Positions 12,333 through 23,934 are shown, counted from the first letter of the stretch. The stretch is DNA of 64,000 bases from Ascidia mentula (GCA_947561715.1 OX387205.1:749001-813000); one strand, 5' to 3'. The notes: generated from the sequence alone by a model not told the origin. A program made the numbers and translations.

Positions 12333-15300
12333 AAGTAAAAACACGACATGGAAACCACACGTAGTTCGCAAAAAACAAACAATCATTTTACTCGATCAAA
12401 AATAAATGTTTTTCAATTAAAATAAACTTCATGTAAAATTTTTGTATATATTATAAAAATTTTTGGAGAGAAACATGTTAAAAACATTGTTTAAGCAAAT
12501 TTCCCTCCAAAAAAATATGTATACAGGCCGCTTGCCTCCGACAAGAATATTCTGCCGCAAGATTTGGTCTGAACTAAAGGGAAAGAATACTGGAATGTTA
12601 AAATGTTGCCCGATTCCCAACCTCTCCATGTCACAAAAATATCAATCAGTCTTGTTGTAAAACGACATTTAATCGATATTCGTATGAGAGAAAGGAAGTG
12701 GCTTCTACATCAATAACAGAAAATCACAAGCAAACAAAGTCCCTTAATCAATACAGGTCGCAAGCAAACACTGACTGGTCATTGATTTGACCTTATTGCA
12801 ACATGTATTATGGTCTGAACGTCAACAAAAGTGACAGAGTGACCCAATTTCCACACAATATTTTCTCCATAAAGTCGATATTCTGTGCCTGTAGTACTAT
12901 AATTTTATCCGTATTGCGTCGGCAGAATATTACGACAATGCCAGCCAAGGCTGATAATTCAGCCCCACGATCATGATTATTAGACACACGGTACCAGCGC
13001 CAACCACACCCACTGATAGCGACGTAAGTTAATGCCACAAGGTCTTGAAAATATTAGGCTCTAACAATGTGGCCGATGTATGCATTGCTGGAAACTTTAC
13101 GAGTTCCTTAGTATAAGAGTCGATAACGAAATCAATGTGCCGGTTAACGTAAAAGCAACATACCTGCTTCCTACATAAAAAGTGCGTAAAATATCATTTT
13201 TTATCTATTTTCTTCAGAGAAAGGATGAAATAAACATTACCAAGGTAGTGGATTGTTTAACGAACCAAACCAATGTGATAATTGTAAAAACAAATAAATT
13301 ATTAACTGAATTCCCTTGGTTTGGCACTCTTACTGACTTTTGTATTGTAATACAATACAATACAGTTCGTACACATGTGACTAATACTGCACATTCAATA
13401 ATTTATCGAATTATCAGAATACTTTTCTGATAACTTAAGTCGCAATAATATGTTGGCTACTATAGTGTAAAAAGTCGAGGTTCTTATTTACACTGATATA
13501 CTGTGTATGTTTTCGTCTACACTCATTCGCATAATTCCTCATTAATGTTACAAGGGGCTGTGTTGAAAGTGGAAAATGTAAAGTTACACAGGTAAAATTG
13601 TTTAAGTTTACATCAGCAACATTTCTCTTTAAATATAAGTTTTTTGGACAAAGAGTTTTAAAAAACAGGTTTTACCAAATTCGAAAACGGTTTGTCTGAA
13701 ATCACCGCAGATAAATCACGGGTTTAATCTTCTAGTGTACAGGTCACAACTCTTCGCTCTTGTCACGACAAAACAAGAGGTCGTAACCGTGAAGAGGTCG
13801 TTTACACACCCCGCAGAGACACTTCATTACCCGCATGGCGCTTGTAAGAACACACGCCGATTACTCATAGGGGAGGGAAACTGAACATTTGAAGCCAAAC
13901 CTCCAGGACCGACCCGCATATAGAGACCGAGCAAACACAACCACTCACACACTGGTGTATTGATTAATTATTAACTCACGTTGGTTTGCTCTCCAGTCAA
14001 AGTGTGACGCCTCGGCTGCCGGCGACTGTTCGTTGGTTGCGGATGACGTTGCAGTGACGAGTAACCTTGCTGGTACGTGACGTCAAACACTTCTGACGTC
14101 ATAGTGCCGGAAGATGCGAGGGAAATGCTATCGATATCTGTTGGAGTTAAGGGGTTTTTATAAGAAGTGAAATAAAGAAAACAGGTTACGTGATACTCAA
14201 CCCAATTTAATAAAGTTAAAAAAATTCACACCAATACCAAGGGCACACAGAATCTTGTAGAACAACATCTATACATGATCAACACACGTAGGCAAAATTG
14301 ATCCGGCTTTGGGGTTAAAACTGACAACTGCAAACAAATAGCCGGGCTATGCTGTGTTAAGGTTTAATAACTCGTTGTGATTAGTTTTATAATAAAGTTG
14401 TATGTTAATGTTATGGGCGTGTTTGTATAAGAGGAGACCTCTAATTTGTTCCCGCCCAGTCTAGTGTTGAAATGCAACGCAAACGAAGTCTAGACTGCTT
14501 TATATAAGACGGTCATGAAACCTACAATTTCAGGACATTTTTCTGCGTAAATTGCAAAATTGCGACAGTAATTCTTGGTTAAGCAACAAAACATTAGGTG
14601 ACAATTCGTGAGGTAAACTGATGCGTTTTCTGCAAGAAAAGCGGTATTTCGAAACAAGCATTTGACGATTGTGCGTCTAACAGCCGTGAAAATCATACAA
14701 TATCATTTCAATAACGATCTTAACGGAAAAAAAACTCTTCCTAGACTTCCTATCGGAATAAATTGGTGTTGATGGTACAATGACAATGCTCAGTAGAGGG
14801 ATAGATTCTGGCAAAACTAGGGAACCATTCTAACCAGTTTGAAATGTTTAATAGAAATAAACATTAATAATGTTGAAGTAAAAGATAATCCCCGCGGTTG
14901 TTGGTTGGGAGAAAACAGGTGAATATTTTCGAAAACTCACCGAGTGAAAATGAAAACCCAACGGATGAAAAGGTTGGATGATTTCAAACAAATAGGAAGG
15001 TCACAGTGTAGTGACACCAATACCCCACGTTGAAAGAGAAGCCATGCTTTCATTTACAACAAATCAAGTGCAACAGGAAGGCAGGGAAGGTGCTCAGTGA
15101 CAACAAACAAAACTATGTGTCGACAAAACAAAACGCTGCCTACAGAAAACCTGCTTACAAAATAGTACTGCAAGGGAAATATTTTAGCTGAACTAGAGGC
15201 TTCATCACTTAAATTATAGCTTTTTAACATTTTGGATCAAATCAACATAACAAGTGAAACGTTTGACTAACGTTGTTATTTTAACAAAAACTTAAAGTAA

Positions 15301-18300
15301 ATGTTTCATAATTCAAAAACACGAAATAAGTTTTCGTACAAATAGTTTCTCAAGCTGCATCGAAACAACAAAGTTTTAGCGAAACCTAGCCTTAAAGACC
15401 TACAACAAATAATTACTCCTGGTGAGCGTTAGGACTTAAGTGCCATCGACACGCGCTAAGCGGATTAACGTAAACAAGTGAGAACGGGAGACCGCAAAAC
15501 GGATGATCTGCTTCCAACCTGTGAACACTGAGACTGAAATACTCGTCAACTTTTAACTGAACGTTCCTATATTCCCAATACACATTACAGTTGGAAGACT
15601 GCTGGTTACTTACAGCGGCTGACGGGCATTCAAAGTAGCCTTTGATTCTATTTCAGACGGCATTAATCGTCCCTATGGAAGGCACTGAAGTCCAAAGACC
15701 GCAATTGTAATATGAAAGATCATTTCTCGATACTGTTCAAACTCACTGCTGTGACACATAATTAACAGATGGCTAACGAACATGCTTGACTACATACAAG
15801 TCTCGTAAACTACGCGACAAAACAACCTTAATTTTCAACACTTTTGTCTGCTTGTAGCCAGTTCTCTGCAGTTTGAACGCCAGTTTCTGAATGAAACGCG
15901 CAAAGAATTAAAGAGTTGCCCCGGGGGCTAGACGGTCATTATATCGGTTCGTTTAATCACCTCTGGAACGGCAACAGTGCCGAACCAACCATTCAAAGTG
16001 ACAAACAAGTGCAACTAACGTTTCAACTACAACGGTTTTTGGCGGTCTTATGTATTGGTGAATAGGGCCGACAAGGACTCTGTTTACTTAGCGGCGTGCA
16101 CATTTAGTAAACACCACGCTCCGTGAAACAGGTCGCGTTGTAAAGGTGCCACGTTTTATGCATGTTTTAACGACAGAACTGTTGTATGTATATTACATGA
16201 CAAGCTAAATTGGTTGATGTTTGATAATAAATACAAGAATTTTGGTTACTTTGCCTTGAAATTTTATTCTTTACATAACATTTCGTCCTTTTTAATAGCT
16301 TCCAAAAAGACTGTCTCCAAAGGCTTGGCTTTCTTGCTTATGTCTTAAATATCACATACTTCAACGTAAACTTTACAGTAAACATTAATAACCATAATGA
16401 CTTGCAGATAATTGCGGTAACTCCCCTTTAAACCATATCTGGTGTTTTAAAACTAAGCTCCAGCTACACTTCCATACAGGTTGTGAAATCCCGTGCGTGT
16501 ACCAACCACCCGTGCTCTAATTCACGGTTGAATCTAAGTTTGCTGTGGAACAAAATGCCAGTGATCGTACCTGCCACCTCTGATAAGCGCCCCACATGAA
16601 CTTGCCAAGCGCAAAATCTCTCTCCCATCTCTGGTTTCCTTACCACATTATGTTTGTCGTTCATGCGCTCACTCGTGCGTAACCGGGCGTGACGACGTGT
16701 CGTGCTTGGCTGCCCACGCTTCCCGGTCATTTAAACTGACGTCGGCAGGCGCGTGCTTTAAAGGTGAACCATGTTTTGCGTTAAAAAAACTAAATCTTGC
16801 CAACGTCAGTTTTCCTTTGAACAAAACATGTTTTTGGATTGAAAATGGGAACAATTGACAAAGAAAATACTGCAAATGGAATGTGCAGTTACTCAGAATG
16901 CCTAACTACTTTCCTTACCGATGGCTTTGACCACACAATCTACCAAATTTATTCCCAAAAAGACAAGTACTTTGATGTTCTTCAGTAATTGTACTTCAGG
17001 TTTTCCTTTAAACTGGCATGCGCCCTTCAAATTTGTTGTGAAGCATGGCGGTCGTTTGTTGTCTGATATCGAGTTCAAGTGTAGTGGATTGTGGTGGGAA
17101 TGTTAATGGGACGGGGTGGGTGAAGTGGGTGTGGGGTGGGTGAAGTGGGTGAAAATCAAAACTTCCTTTATTTTCTCTCAAGTTTCTAAACTGGATCCAT
17201 CAACACGTTTTCCCAAAAACTACACGTCATTGGCAAAATACAAAGGACATTTCGTTCCCGCTCATCCTGTTTCATGTCGATTTATGATGATTAAAAAGTG
17301 CACAGCAAGTTTGGCAAGACTAGTTCCCTAAGAGTAGCAGAACCTGACCCTCGTTAGACATCGTGTTGATGCCAGCAACACTAATCACCAAAAACTTACA
17401 CAAATAAAAAAAATTATTCGATTTTAATGTATTCACTTTCGCTATTAAAAAGCTAGTATTTTAGGGTTGAACTTTTCGTACTTAATTAAATATTTTGGAG
17501 ATGGAGACGCGCCGTAGAATTCCACGTTGTCCGAAAACATGGTTGTCATTAGATTTTCAAATATTAAAAAAACAAGGAATGTATTGATGATATATGCAAA
17601 CATATATTTGACCACACCGGGATTCGAACCCAGATCATCCTGGACAAGAATCCCGCTTAGGTTTTCTACGTGGTAGTGGGTCGGACGATTTGACCCAAGT
17701 TGCCAATCGCCCACCCCATATGAACACATTTCTAGAAGGTATTTACCCATCTAGCATTTATTTCCATGCGCAAGTTAGTGCCAAGTTTCTGGTTTGCAAA
17801 ATACCTGATTCTCGTCGGTGATCGCCCAGAGACACAGTGTCGAAATCACGTGATCCTCGTTGCATTCCAGGTTCTGATGTAAAAGATATCGAATCCAGGG
17901 GTCGACTCGAGACGCTGTAACGCGGTCTGTGAGTTGGAAAATTGAGTTAGAGAATCCCTACCCAGTGGAGAAGATGACGGGCATGTGTTGGTAACGTCTG
18001 CTTAGCAATGGCCAGTGTATTGGCTGTGGCTTTCCTATTCAAAGTAACTCTTTGTCCAGTTGTAAATAATCGATGAACATTTCCAAACAGGTGCAAAAAA
18101 CGAGCTGCTTTGAACGAGAAAGCTAAACGATAGGAAATACTGACTTTCCTATGCAAAGTAATTTCTACCTAGACGTTAAGAACCGATAAACAATTGTGCA
18201 AAAAATAACGAGTTTTCCGAATGCAATATTTTCACTGATGATGAACACAGTCGTATTTGAAATGTCTGCTTAATAGCTCTAGAATCTTATATTTTGGCTA

Positions 18301-19386
18301 TCTTGTATTTGAATTTATGAACCGTTTGTTGCATGTTCAAGTTTATGGAAAATGGTCAACCGGATTTAGGGAGAAAATCACTTTCAACATTAAATAAAAC
18401 ACATAACGTTGTATGTACATATTTCCAATTTGATGTTTAAACGGAGGTAGAACGTTTCCGAACAAACAAGGTTACAAATTTATAGCTGATGGAGTCGATC
18501 TGTGGATTGTGTCATAAATTAAACAGTGAAAAATGAGACACACAACGAAGTAGCCATCAGCCCGAAAGTTTGCTGGGGGACAAATATTTAACAGAAAAAG
18601 GCAATGGTTCCGACGTACCTGTGTTTTATTTTGATTTCATCTTCAGGGAGGGCAGACAAGCGGTTGATTGAAGTTTGACGGCGATTATTTCTACTTGACC
18701 TCGGCCGTTTCTTCACAACGGGCTTTTCTGATAAGAGGAATATAATATTGGTTACAAGCAGATAAATTGTGGGTAAAAGTTTGGTACAAAAACAGCGACC
18801 CAGTAATTATCGATAAATGAACATAACAACGCTCACCCCACCACTATATATGTCTATATTTATGCTGGTAACCGATCTGAAGACTTGTTCCATTGCGGAG
18901 ACAAACACGGTTTAGAAACTTCAAACAACAAAAATTAAACTCGCCTGCTTACATATTACAGCCAACGTGACTAATAAAACCAAATTTATTAAGTTCAATG
19001 GCATAAAACTGAAAATGAAACCGGGGCATTGCAAAAAATATTGTATCAATGTCGTTTACTACTGCATACATGACATAACGTTACGTTGAGTATTGAACCG
19101 ATCCGGAGGTCCGTATAAATCCTCCCTGTAATCTATTAAGCGAGTGATTGATTCTTTATTATAAAACAATAAAGAAAGCATCTGCAACAATCTTAAACCA
19201 TAACAAGTTCTTACTTGGCACAGAAGGTTTCCGAACCGAAGGTGGTTTTATCTTTTTTTGATCTACATCAGATTTCGTGTTCATCTTCCCCTCAAAGTGA
19301 GCGATGATCTTCTTGAGAGGTTTCAGGGTTGAGTAGGATTTCTCCTCTCCACTTCCTCCAGCATGAGAAGAAGTCGAGGAGGACAT
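2839..19386 (-). CDS. serine/arginine-rich disordered protein, N-terminal five exons (3' end not found)
   Basis: Five minus-strand exons join without a phase break: 19215-19386 (ATG at 19386), 18619-18727, 17805-17926, 13980-14137 and 2839-3049. All introns are GT–AG. Together they code for about 257 residues; the last exon ends in phase 1, so the protein continues left of 2839. The product is low-complexity: it starts MSSSTSSHAGGSGEEKSYST, has lysine-rich and Arg/Ser-rich patches (KKRPRSSRNNRRQTS, RSRSRSRERP), a segment SDIDSISLASSGTMTSE and a basophilic-kinase-like site RRHTLTG. No membrane segment, signal peptide or known domain is visible. Joining the third and fourth exons makes a continuous acidic/serine stretch, which supports the model. 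The fourth intron (3050-13979) carries an antisense LINE. I do not recognise the family; a cytoskeletal or scaffold role would be a guess. Confidence 0.7.
5771..5810. repeat. 10-bp perfect inverted repeat (hairpin)
   Basis: GTTTGCTGTC at 5771-5780 is answered by GACAGCAAAC at 5801-5810, leaving a 20-nt loop. Perfect over ten bases. No neighbouring element explains it. Confidence 0.6.
8597..8716 (+). CDS. candidate small open reading frame, 39 aa
   Basis: ATG at 8597 in the context ACCGCAATGT, open for 39 codons to TGA at 8714-8716. The peptide (MFGLLISLKAPAGGSEKVVA, then a basic/aromatic tail containing RHKYGDYKG) has protein-like composition. AAAG|GTTCGT inside it could also be a splice donor. 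It lies antisense within the big intron of the serine/arginine-rich gene. No family recognised; it could be chance. Confidence 0.2.
   Translation: MFGLLISLKAPAGGSEKVVAGLTRHKYGDYKGSLLGENE
9794..9805. repeat. target-site duplication, 5' copy, of the LINE
   Basis: AACCTGAAAGTA here is repeated at 12326-12337 directly after the poly(A) tail. The two leading A's of the 3' copy cannot be told from the tail, so the duplication is 10 to 12 bp. Confidence 0.85.
9806..12327 (+). mobile_element. 5'-truncated non-LTR retrotransposon (L1/Tx1-like LINE)
   Basis: A 2.5-kb insertion bounded by a 10-12 bp target-site duplication and ending in AATAAA (12289-12294) and a poly(A) run to 12327. This is the signature of target-primed reverse transcription. 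It carries the reverse transcriptase and C-terminal part of ORF2 only; the endonuclease domain and ORF1 are missing. It sits antisense in an intron of the minus-strand serine/arginine-rich gene. The intact boundaries and long tail suggest a fairly recent insertion, although the reading frame is already broken by one frameshift. Confidence 0.93.
9816..12165 (+). pseudogene. LINE ORF2 fragment: reverse transcriptase plus C-terminal zinc-knuckle region, frameshifted
   Basis: Open from 9816 to the TGA ending at 11972 (718 codons). It begins inside the first reverse-transcriptase block (KNKSPGLDGFPVEFYK), continues with PKPGKD, NYRPITLLN, LDIYKAFDTL and RGVRQGDPLSP, and has the catalytic FADD at about 10516-10527. 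Near the end is a C-x2-C-x8-H-x4-C knuckle (CVFC...H...C). The frame is lost in a run of five T's near 11963-11970, and coding-like sequence resumes in the +1 frame (ECFLNCALLCARFVIYRCKY) to a stop at 12163-12165. So this copy has a single-base indel as well as 5' truncation. The ATG at 9816 is incidental to the truncation point. Confidence 0.9.
12326..12337. repeat. target-site duplication, 3' copy, of the LINE
   Basis: AACCTGAAAGTA follows the poly(A) tail and matches 9794-9805. Confidence 0.85.
14078..14101. promoter_or_regulatory. two perfect CRE/ATF palindromes inside a coding exon
   Basis: TGACGTCA occurs at 14078-14085 and again at 14094-14101, 16 bp apart, with a further half-site (TGACGT) at about 14044-14049. 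All lie in the fourth exon of the minus-strand serine/arginine-rich gene. The palindrome is the canonical CREB/ATF site; whether it is used here is unknown. Confidence 0.45.
17113..17152 (+). repeat. two-copy 20-bp G-rich tandem repeat with G-quadruplex potential
   Basis: GGGGTGGGTGAAGTGGGTGT is followed at once by the same unit with a final A. At least four G-runs of three or more are spaced by 1-6 bases on the plus strand, so an intramolecular quadruplex is possible. Confidence 0.65.
17613..17712 (-). repeat. tRNA-like / SINE-like sequence with pol III B box
   Basis: On the minus strand a perfect B box (GGTTCGAATCC, 17620-17630) sits in a five-pair T-arm (17617-17621 with 17629-17633, one G·U). 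An A-box-like TGGCAACTTGG lies at 17695-17705. The A-to-B gap of about 64 nt is too long for an ordinary tRNA, and no matching 5' acceptor strand or anticodon arm can be drawn. I read it as a degenerate tRNA pseudogene or tRNA-derived SINE fragment. Confidence 0.35.
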
Positions 19387-21204
19387 TCCTCAACTTGAAG
19401 TTACTCAAACAACTTGAGGAAGAATTTGCATCTTCAACCTAGTTCCAGAGGCAGCCATAACCACAACCCTCACTTGCTGTAAACTTAAATTGAGAAATGT
19501 AAAAGAGACAAATAATAAGAAAATAACGGTAATGTCTCCCAAATTTGACGTCACCATGCAATTTCTGGCGAATACAGAAAAAAAAACGAACATCGAAACA
19601 TCCAATCGCAATCCAACACGTTGCAGAAAATAGAATTTCTCAACCAACCATTCATAAATCTTTAGATTTCACTTTCGTCAATTGATACCGTAGTAAACGT
19701 TTTACCCTTCCAGCAGAACCAAACATTACTCCTTTACAGAACCTTGCAATTACAACATATTTCGCAACATTTAAACCAACGCTTGATTGGCCGTGAAAAG
19801 ATTCTTACAAGACGGTCCGGTTGCGGAATTCGCTCGTGTATTCGGAGTTTAAAGTGTTACGAAATACGTAATGTTTATAACAACTGTGTAAATACCACAT
19901 TAACTCATATTAACGTTTGTCCAATTCCAAAACAAAAGCTGAAAAACAATTGCATTTTACCATGGTTTTCAGTCCGTAACGCTTGGTTCGGGCATATGTG
20001 CGATGTTATGCCGTTTTTTAAACTTGCGTACAAGAGGTTGAAAGTAGTTCGCGGCAAACACAGGTCAAGGTTGTATGTATAATTACATCGGGGCAACTTT
20101 CCTTGCACTGTAAAAGACAATCGCGTTTTAAACCGGTCGGATTTATTTTTTGGTTCATTTGCGATCCTGTGTTGCTGTGGGCGAGGTTATAGACAGAGAC
20201 GATGTGAAGACGAAACAAACATGGTTTATAAATGCAATAAAGAGCTGTATGTACAGCTTTGTTGACTTTCAGACAAAACAGATCACGATAAAAACCAATC
20301 GACAAACAGCTGATAACTGACCTCTTCTCAGTATGGTAGACTTGGCTTATTAGGCCTATAGTTCAGACTAATCGATGTTGTAAAAGAATTCAGCTAAGCT
20401 GTCAATTGCATCTGACTCGTCGACTCGGCAGTTCCCTTACTGCATATGTGGGAACAACTTAACCACAGGAAGCTGTTTATTCTTACCAGGAGTCACATTC
20501 TTATCAGCGGTCACTTGCAGCAGGATTATTCCACTCACATACAGAGAAGCGTATTGCACAGTCAACGAAAGTTTACCAAACACTTCCTTGAAACTTTACG
20601 CACGTTTGCGAATGGTTAATTTTTAACCAGGCGTCTGGCCTGTGGCCCACAGATAGTTTTTTTGAAATAAATCGCCGCAGATCAAATACAAATGTCAATT
20701 TGTGACGTAGTCGTAATTCACAAAATGTCGCATGGCAGTCAACACACCAGTGTGGTCATAGGTTGCCCGTTTGATAACCTCAAAGTAGCCACGCCTGTCT
20801 AACATATGTACTCGTCCTAATAGCATAGAAAGCAATCATAAAATATTCATGCCACACTTTATACATAGAAATCTATTATAAGTCTTGCACATAAGGGAAT
20901 TTCCCAACTTGCATGCAGCAATTTATATGACGCCAACGTGACGTATCGATACGATAAACAAAAGATTTTTACCAGCAGAACCTACTATAGACCCATAATG
21001 TTAAGTTGCATTACCTTCCTTTTCCAGTAAACGGTAAACTTTGACCTTGACTAAATCTCTTTAAAAATATTTTACAAACAGCTCTGCAGTTGTTGGTTAA
21101 AATATTTCTTTATATACTGCAACACCTACTGTACAGAAGTAATTACTTTACAGATCACACAAGAAAATAGCAATTGTACTACATGATATAGTCTTGATTG
21201 CAAC
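19387..21204. other. divergent intergenic region
   Basis: Lies between the ATG of the minus-strand serine/arginine-rich gene (19386) and the ATG of the plus-strand dehydrogenase (21205), so it must hold both promoters. I see no RNA gene and no TATA box placed convincingly. Open frames present (for example 19744-20082) lack ATG starts and family signals. Confidence 0.5.
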
Positions 21205-23934
21205 ATGGATGGAATAGATAAAGTTATGTCAACACTGGTTAAAGAAACTGAGGATGAGGGTTATGGGTGGAAACAAATTCCGACTCCAACTCCACAGCAA
21301 GATGAGGTTTTAATTAAAGTTTCAAAGGCAAATCTTTTTCAAACTACTTTTTATTTATTTATGTTTGTTTTCTGCTGTGCTTGAAAAAACCCTGGGAAGT
21401 TTTTTTAGTGGATTGTGAAAGTTTTAAAATTAAAGCTGTGATATTATATGTGCAACCCCAGCAGCCTTTGTTGCTAAAAACTATTAAAGTAGCAAGAAGT
21501 CGCAATTTTCTCGTTTTTAACAAAACATTTTATTAGGTTGCAATTTGTGGATCTGACATAAACTTATACAAGTGGAATGATGTGGCGAAGGTAATTGCAT
21601 CCCTTCCATTTACACCAGGTAATATAGCTGACTGCATTTTGGCAAACTTTCACAATTTTAACATGCCTTATTTGACGACTTCGTTTTGTTTCATGTTAAT
21701 ATCAACACTTTAAACTAATCTCCACCAGTAGAGGTAGCAGCAGAGAGAACATTACTTGATGATGATTAAATCATTTAATCTTATACTGAAGTAGCCAAAA
21801 GTGTTAAAGTGTCACACAGTAAATATCAAACAGAAAGTTGTGTGGTGATTACTTACCCAACCAACATACCTTCATGCTGCAGGTCATGAAGCAACTGGGA
21901 TAGTTGTTGCAAAAGGCAGTGAAGTTAAACACTTGAACACTGGAGACAGAATTGCAGTGGAAAACCATTACTTCTGTGGTGATTGCTACCAGTGCAAAGT
22001 AAGTCTATTCATATCTTCAAATTTTCCTGTTTCATAAAAAGTGTTGACAAGTGTCTGTGCAGACTGACAGAGGTGACATCTGCAGCAAACTTAGTCAGTA
22101 CGGACATGGCAAAGGGACAATTCACGGAGGTTGTTCACAGTATTCCATTGTGCCTGAAAAGTATGTAGTGCTTGTAATGCAAAAGAAGCAACACAAAAAT
22201 TAGGAAAACTATGTTAACATTACCAACTTTTATAATTCAATAAATTGATCTTTTGTATGTATAAAATTATCCATTTAAATAAGTAAAGAAACAGATGTTG
22301 CCGTTCAAGCAAAATAATATTTCTGTTGGTTTTTATAATAAAATATTGCACTGACTGATTGTCTACTACTATTTTGTGAGTAATTTTGGATTTTTTAAAC
22401 TGTCAACTTATATATAACCCTCTTTTTGTGAACTGTTGCAGATACTGCTACAAACTACAGCATGATATATCAGATGTGGATGCTGTGTTGCTGGAGCCGA
22501 TGGGAGTTGCACATAATGCTATTGAAAGACTTGAGGTTAAGGGAGAAAGGGTTCTTGTTATTGGATGTGGACCTGTGGGATTGCTGGCTATATCATGTGC
22601 AAAGGCGCTGGGTAAGTGTCATGGTGTTTAATTTATTCTGGAAATTGAAAGTTTGTTTATTAAAAATGTCTGTTGTTAGATGGCTGGAAACCCCAGTCAT
22701 GTTAAGAAGTGTTATGCCCTCTAGTATTCTAACGTGTGTAAGCACTCCTTGTATTGCAGATTTTAGTGTAATGTTTCTAATGTTCAGTTCACATACATCC
22801 TAAAATCTAGCTCAATAATAAAAACACTACACAACAATAATGCAATTTTTTGCAACAAGCTCATTATTTATTATTTGAATGCCTTATTTATTATTTCTTA
22901 AATTTCCTTTTGTTCTTTTCCAAACCACATAATTTTATGCAGGAGCTACAGAAGTTGTCACTGCAGATATTCTTCCAGCAAGACTGGAGCTTGCAAAGAA
23001 GATGGGAGCAGACATTGTCATAAACTCTTCCGATGGAGGAAGTGAAAAAGTGAAGGAGGAGATAATGAGGATCACAGGAGGAGTTGGAGTAGGGAGGATT
23101 TGTGAAGCAAGTGGAGCTGCAGTGATGTTGAATGGATGCTTCTCCTATCTGAGAAAAGTATTATCTTGCTACAGAAACTGCATTTTTTTCACCTTGAAAC
23201 AACTTTTCAAGCATTTGTTTCTGGGGTTAAAAAGTTATAAATATTTTGTAGTTTGCCAAAGCAATTTTTTTACCCATAAATAACATGAGAAAAACATATG
23301 AATTGTCGCCGGTAGACAATTTGCTTTCAGCATAATTAACTTGGTGATAAACAAAACATATTAGAGGAAATAATGATAATGATTTAAATTTTTGCTTTAG
23401 GGTGGCCGAGTCTCAATTCTAGGTTTACCAAAGCAACCACTTCACATAGAAAATGTCCTCCAAGACATTGTGTTTAAATCTCTTACAATCTGCACTGTCC
23501 ATGGAAGAAGAATATTCCATACTTGGGAAGAATGTGAAAGAATGATAGCAGAAAAGAAGGCAAGATTTTTTTGCAAAGAAGTTTTTTATTTAATTTTGGG
23601 GTAATTGAGTGCACTCTCATTATGGATAATCACCCTTGCAATATATAAATATTTTGATCATGTTATAAGCCATGCCAGTCTTGTGGCACTAAACTGTAAG
23701 TTGATGTCTTTTCAATAGCCAAGACCAGAAAAGTACAGATAAATATTTAGGTATCTGGTTCATAAAGTAGCACTTCGTCACATATTGCAATGCACCAAAA
23801 AGATGATATTTTTTTTCCAGGTAAACCCAAGTATCGTTGTGTCACACGATCTCCCAATGTCCAACTTCAAAGAAGCATTTGATGCATTGCTCTCAGGCAA
23901 AGCTTGTAAGATAGTAATGGATCCACAATCATAA
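21205..23934 (+). CDS. zinc-dependent MDR dehydrogenase, L-threonine 3-dehydrogenase / sorbitol dehydrogenase-like
   Basis: Eight exons (21205-21327, 21537-21618, 21883-21998, 22063-22160, 22442-22611, 22943-23157, 23401-23559, 23821-23934) join in phase to a complete 358-residue protein, the usual family length. Visible motifs: catalytic-zinc ligands in AICGSD (Cys45) and GHE (His70, Glu71), LLEP with Glu158, four structural-zinc cysteines 100, 103, 106 and 114 (FCGDCYQC), and the Rossmann nucleotide loop GCGPVG at 181-186. The segment [12 protein letters not shown] resembles bacterial threonine 3-dehydrogenase more than sorbitol dehydrogenase. Members oxidise a secondary alcohol with NAD(P)+ in the cytosol or mitochondrion; the substrate here is not proven. 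Introns 1 and 7 start with GC instead of GT (AAG|GCAAAT, AAG|GCAAGA). No clear poly(A) signal follows closely. Confidence 0.93.

Larger units (their letters stand above)
3050..13979. other. 10.9-kb intron of the serine/arginine-rich gene
   Basis: Apart from the LINE (separate entry) I see no strong gene. Items noted: an 8-bp-arm hairpin at 4501-4520 (loop GCAT), a 10-bp inverted repeat at 5771-5780/5801-5810, a GC-richer block at about 7340-7690 without a convincing protein, and a 39-codon ATG-initiated plus-strand frame at 8597-8716. Confidence 0.5.
14138..17804. other. 3.7-kb intron of the serine/arginine-rich gene
   Basis: Contains a G-rich tandem duplication (17113-17152) and a tRNA-like repeat (about 17613-17712), listed separately. 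A GC-richer block at about 16540-16770 has an open minus-strand frame but no splice sites or family resemblance. Otherwise nothing supportable. Confidence 0.45.
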
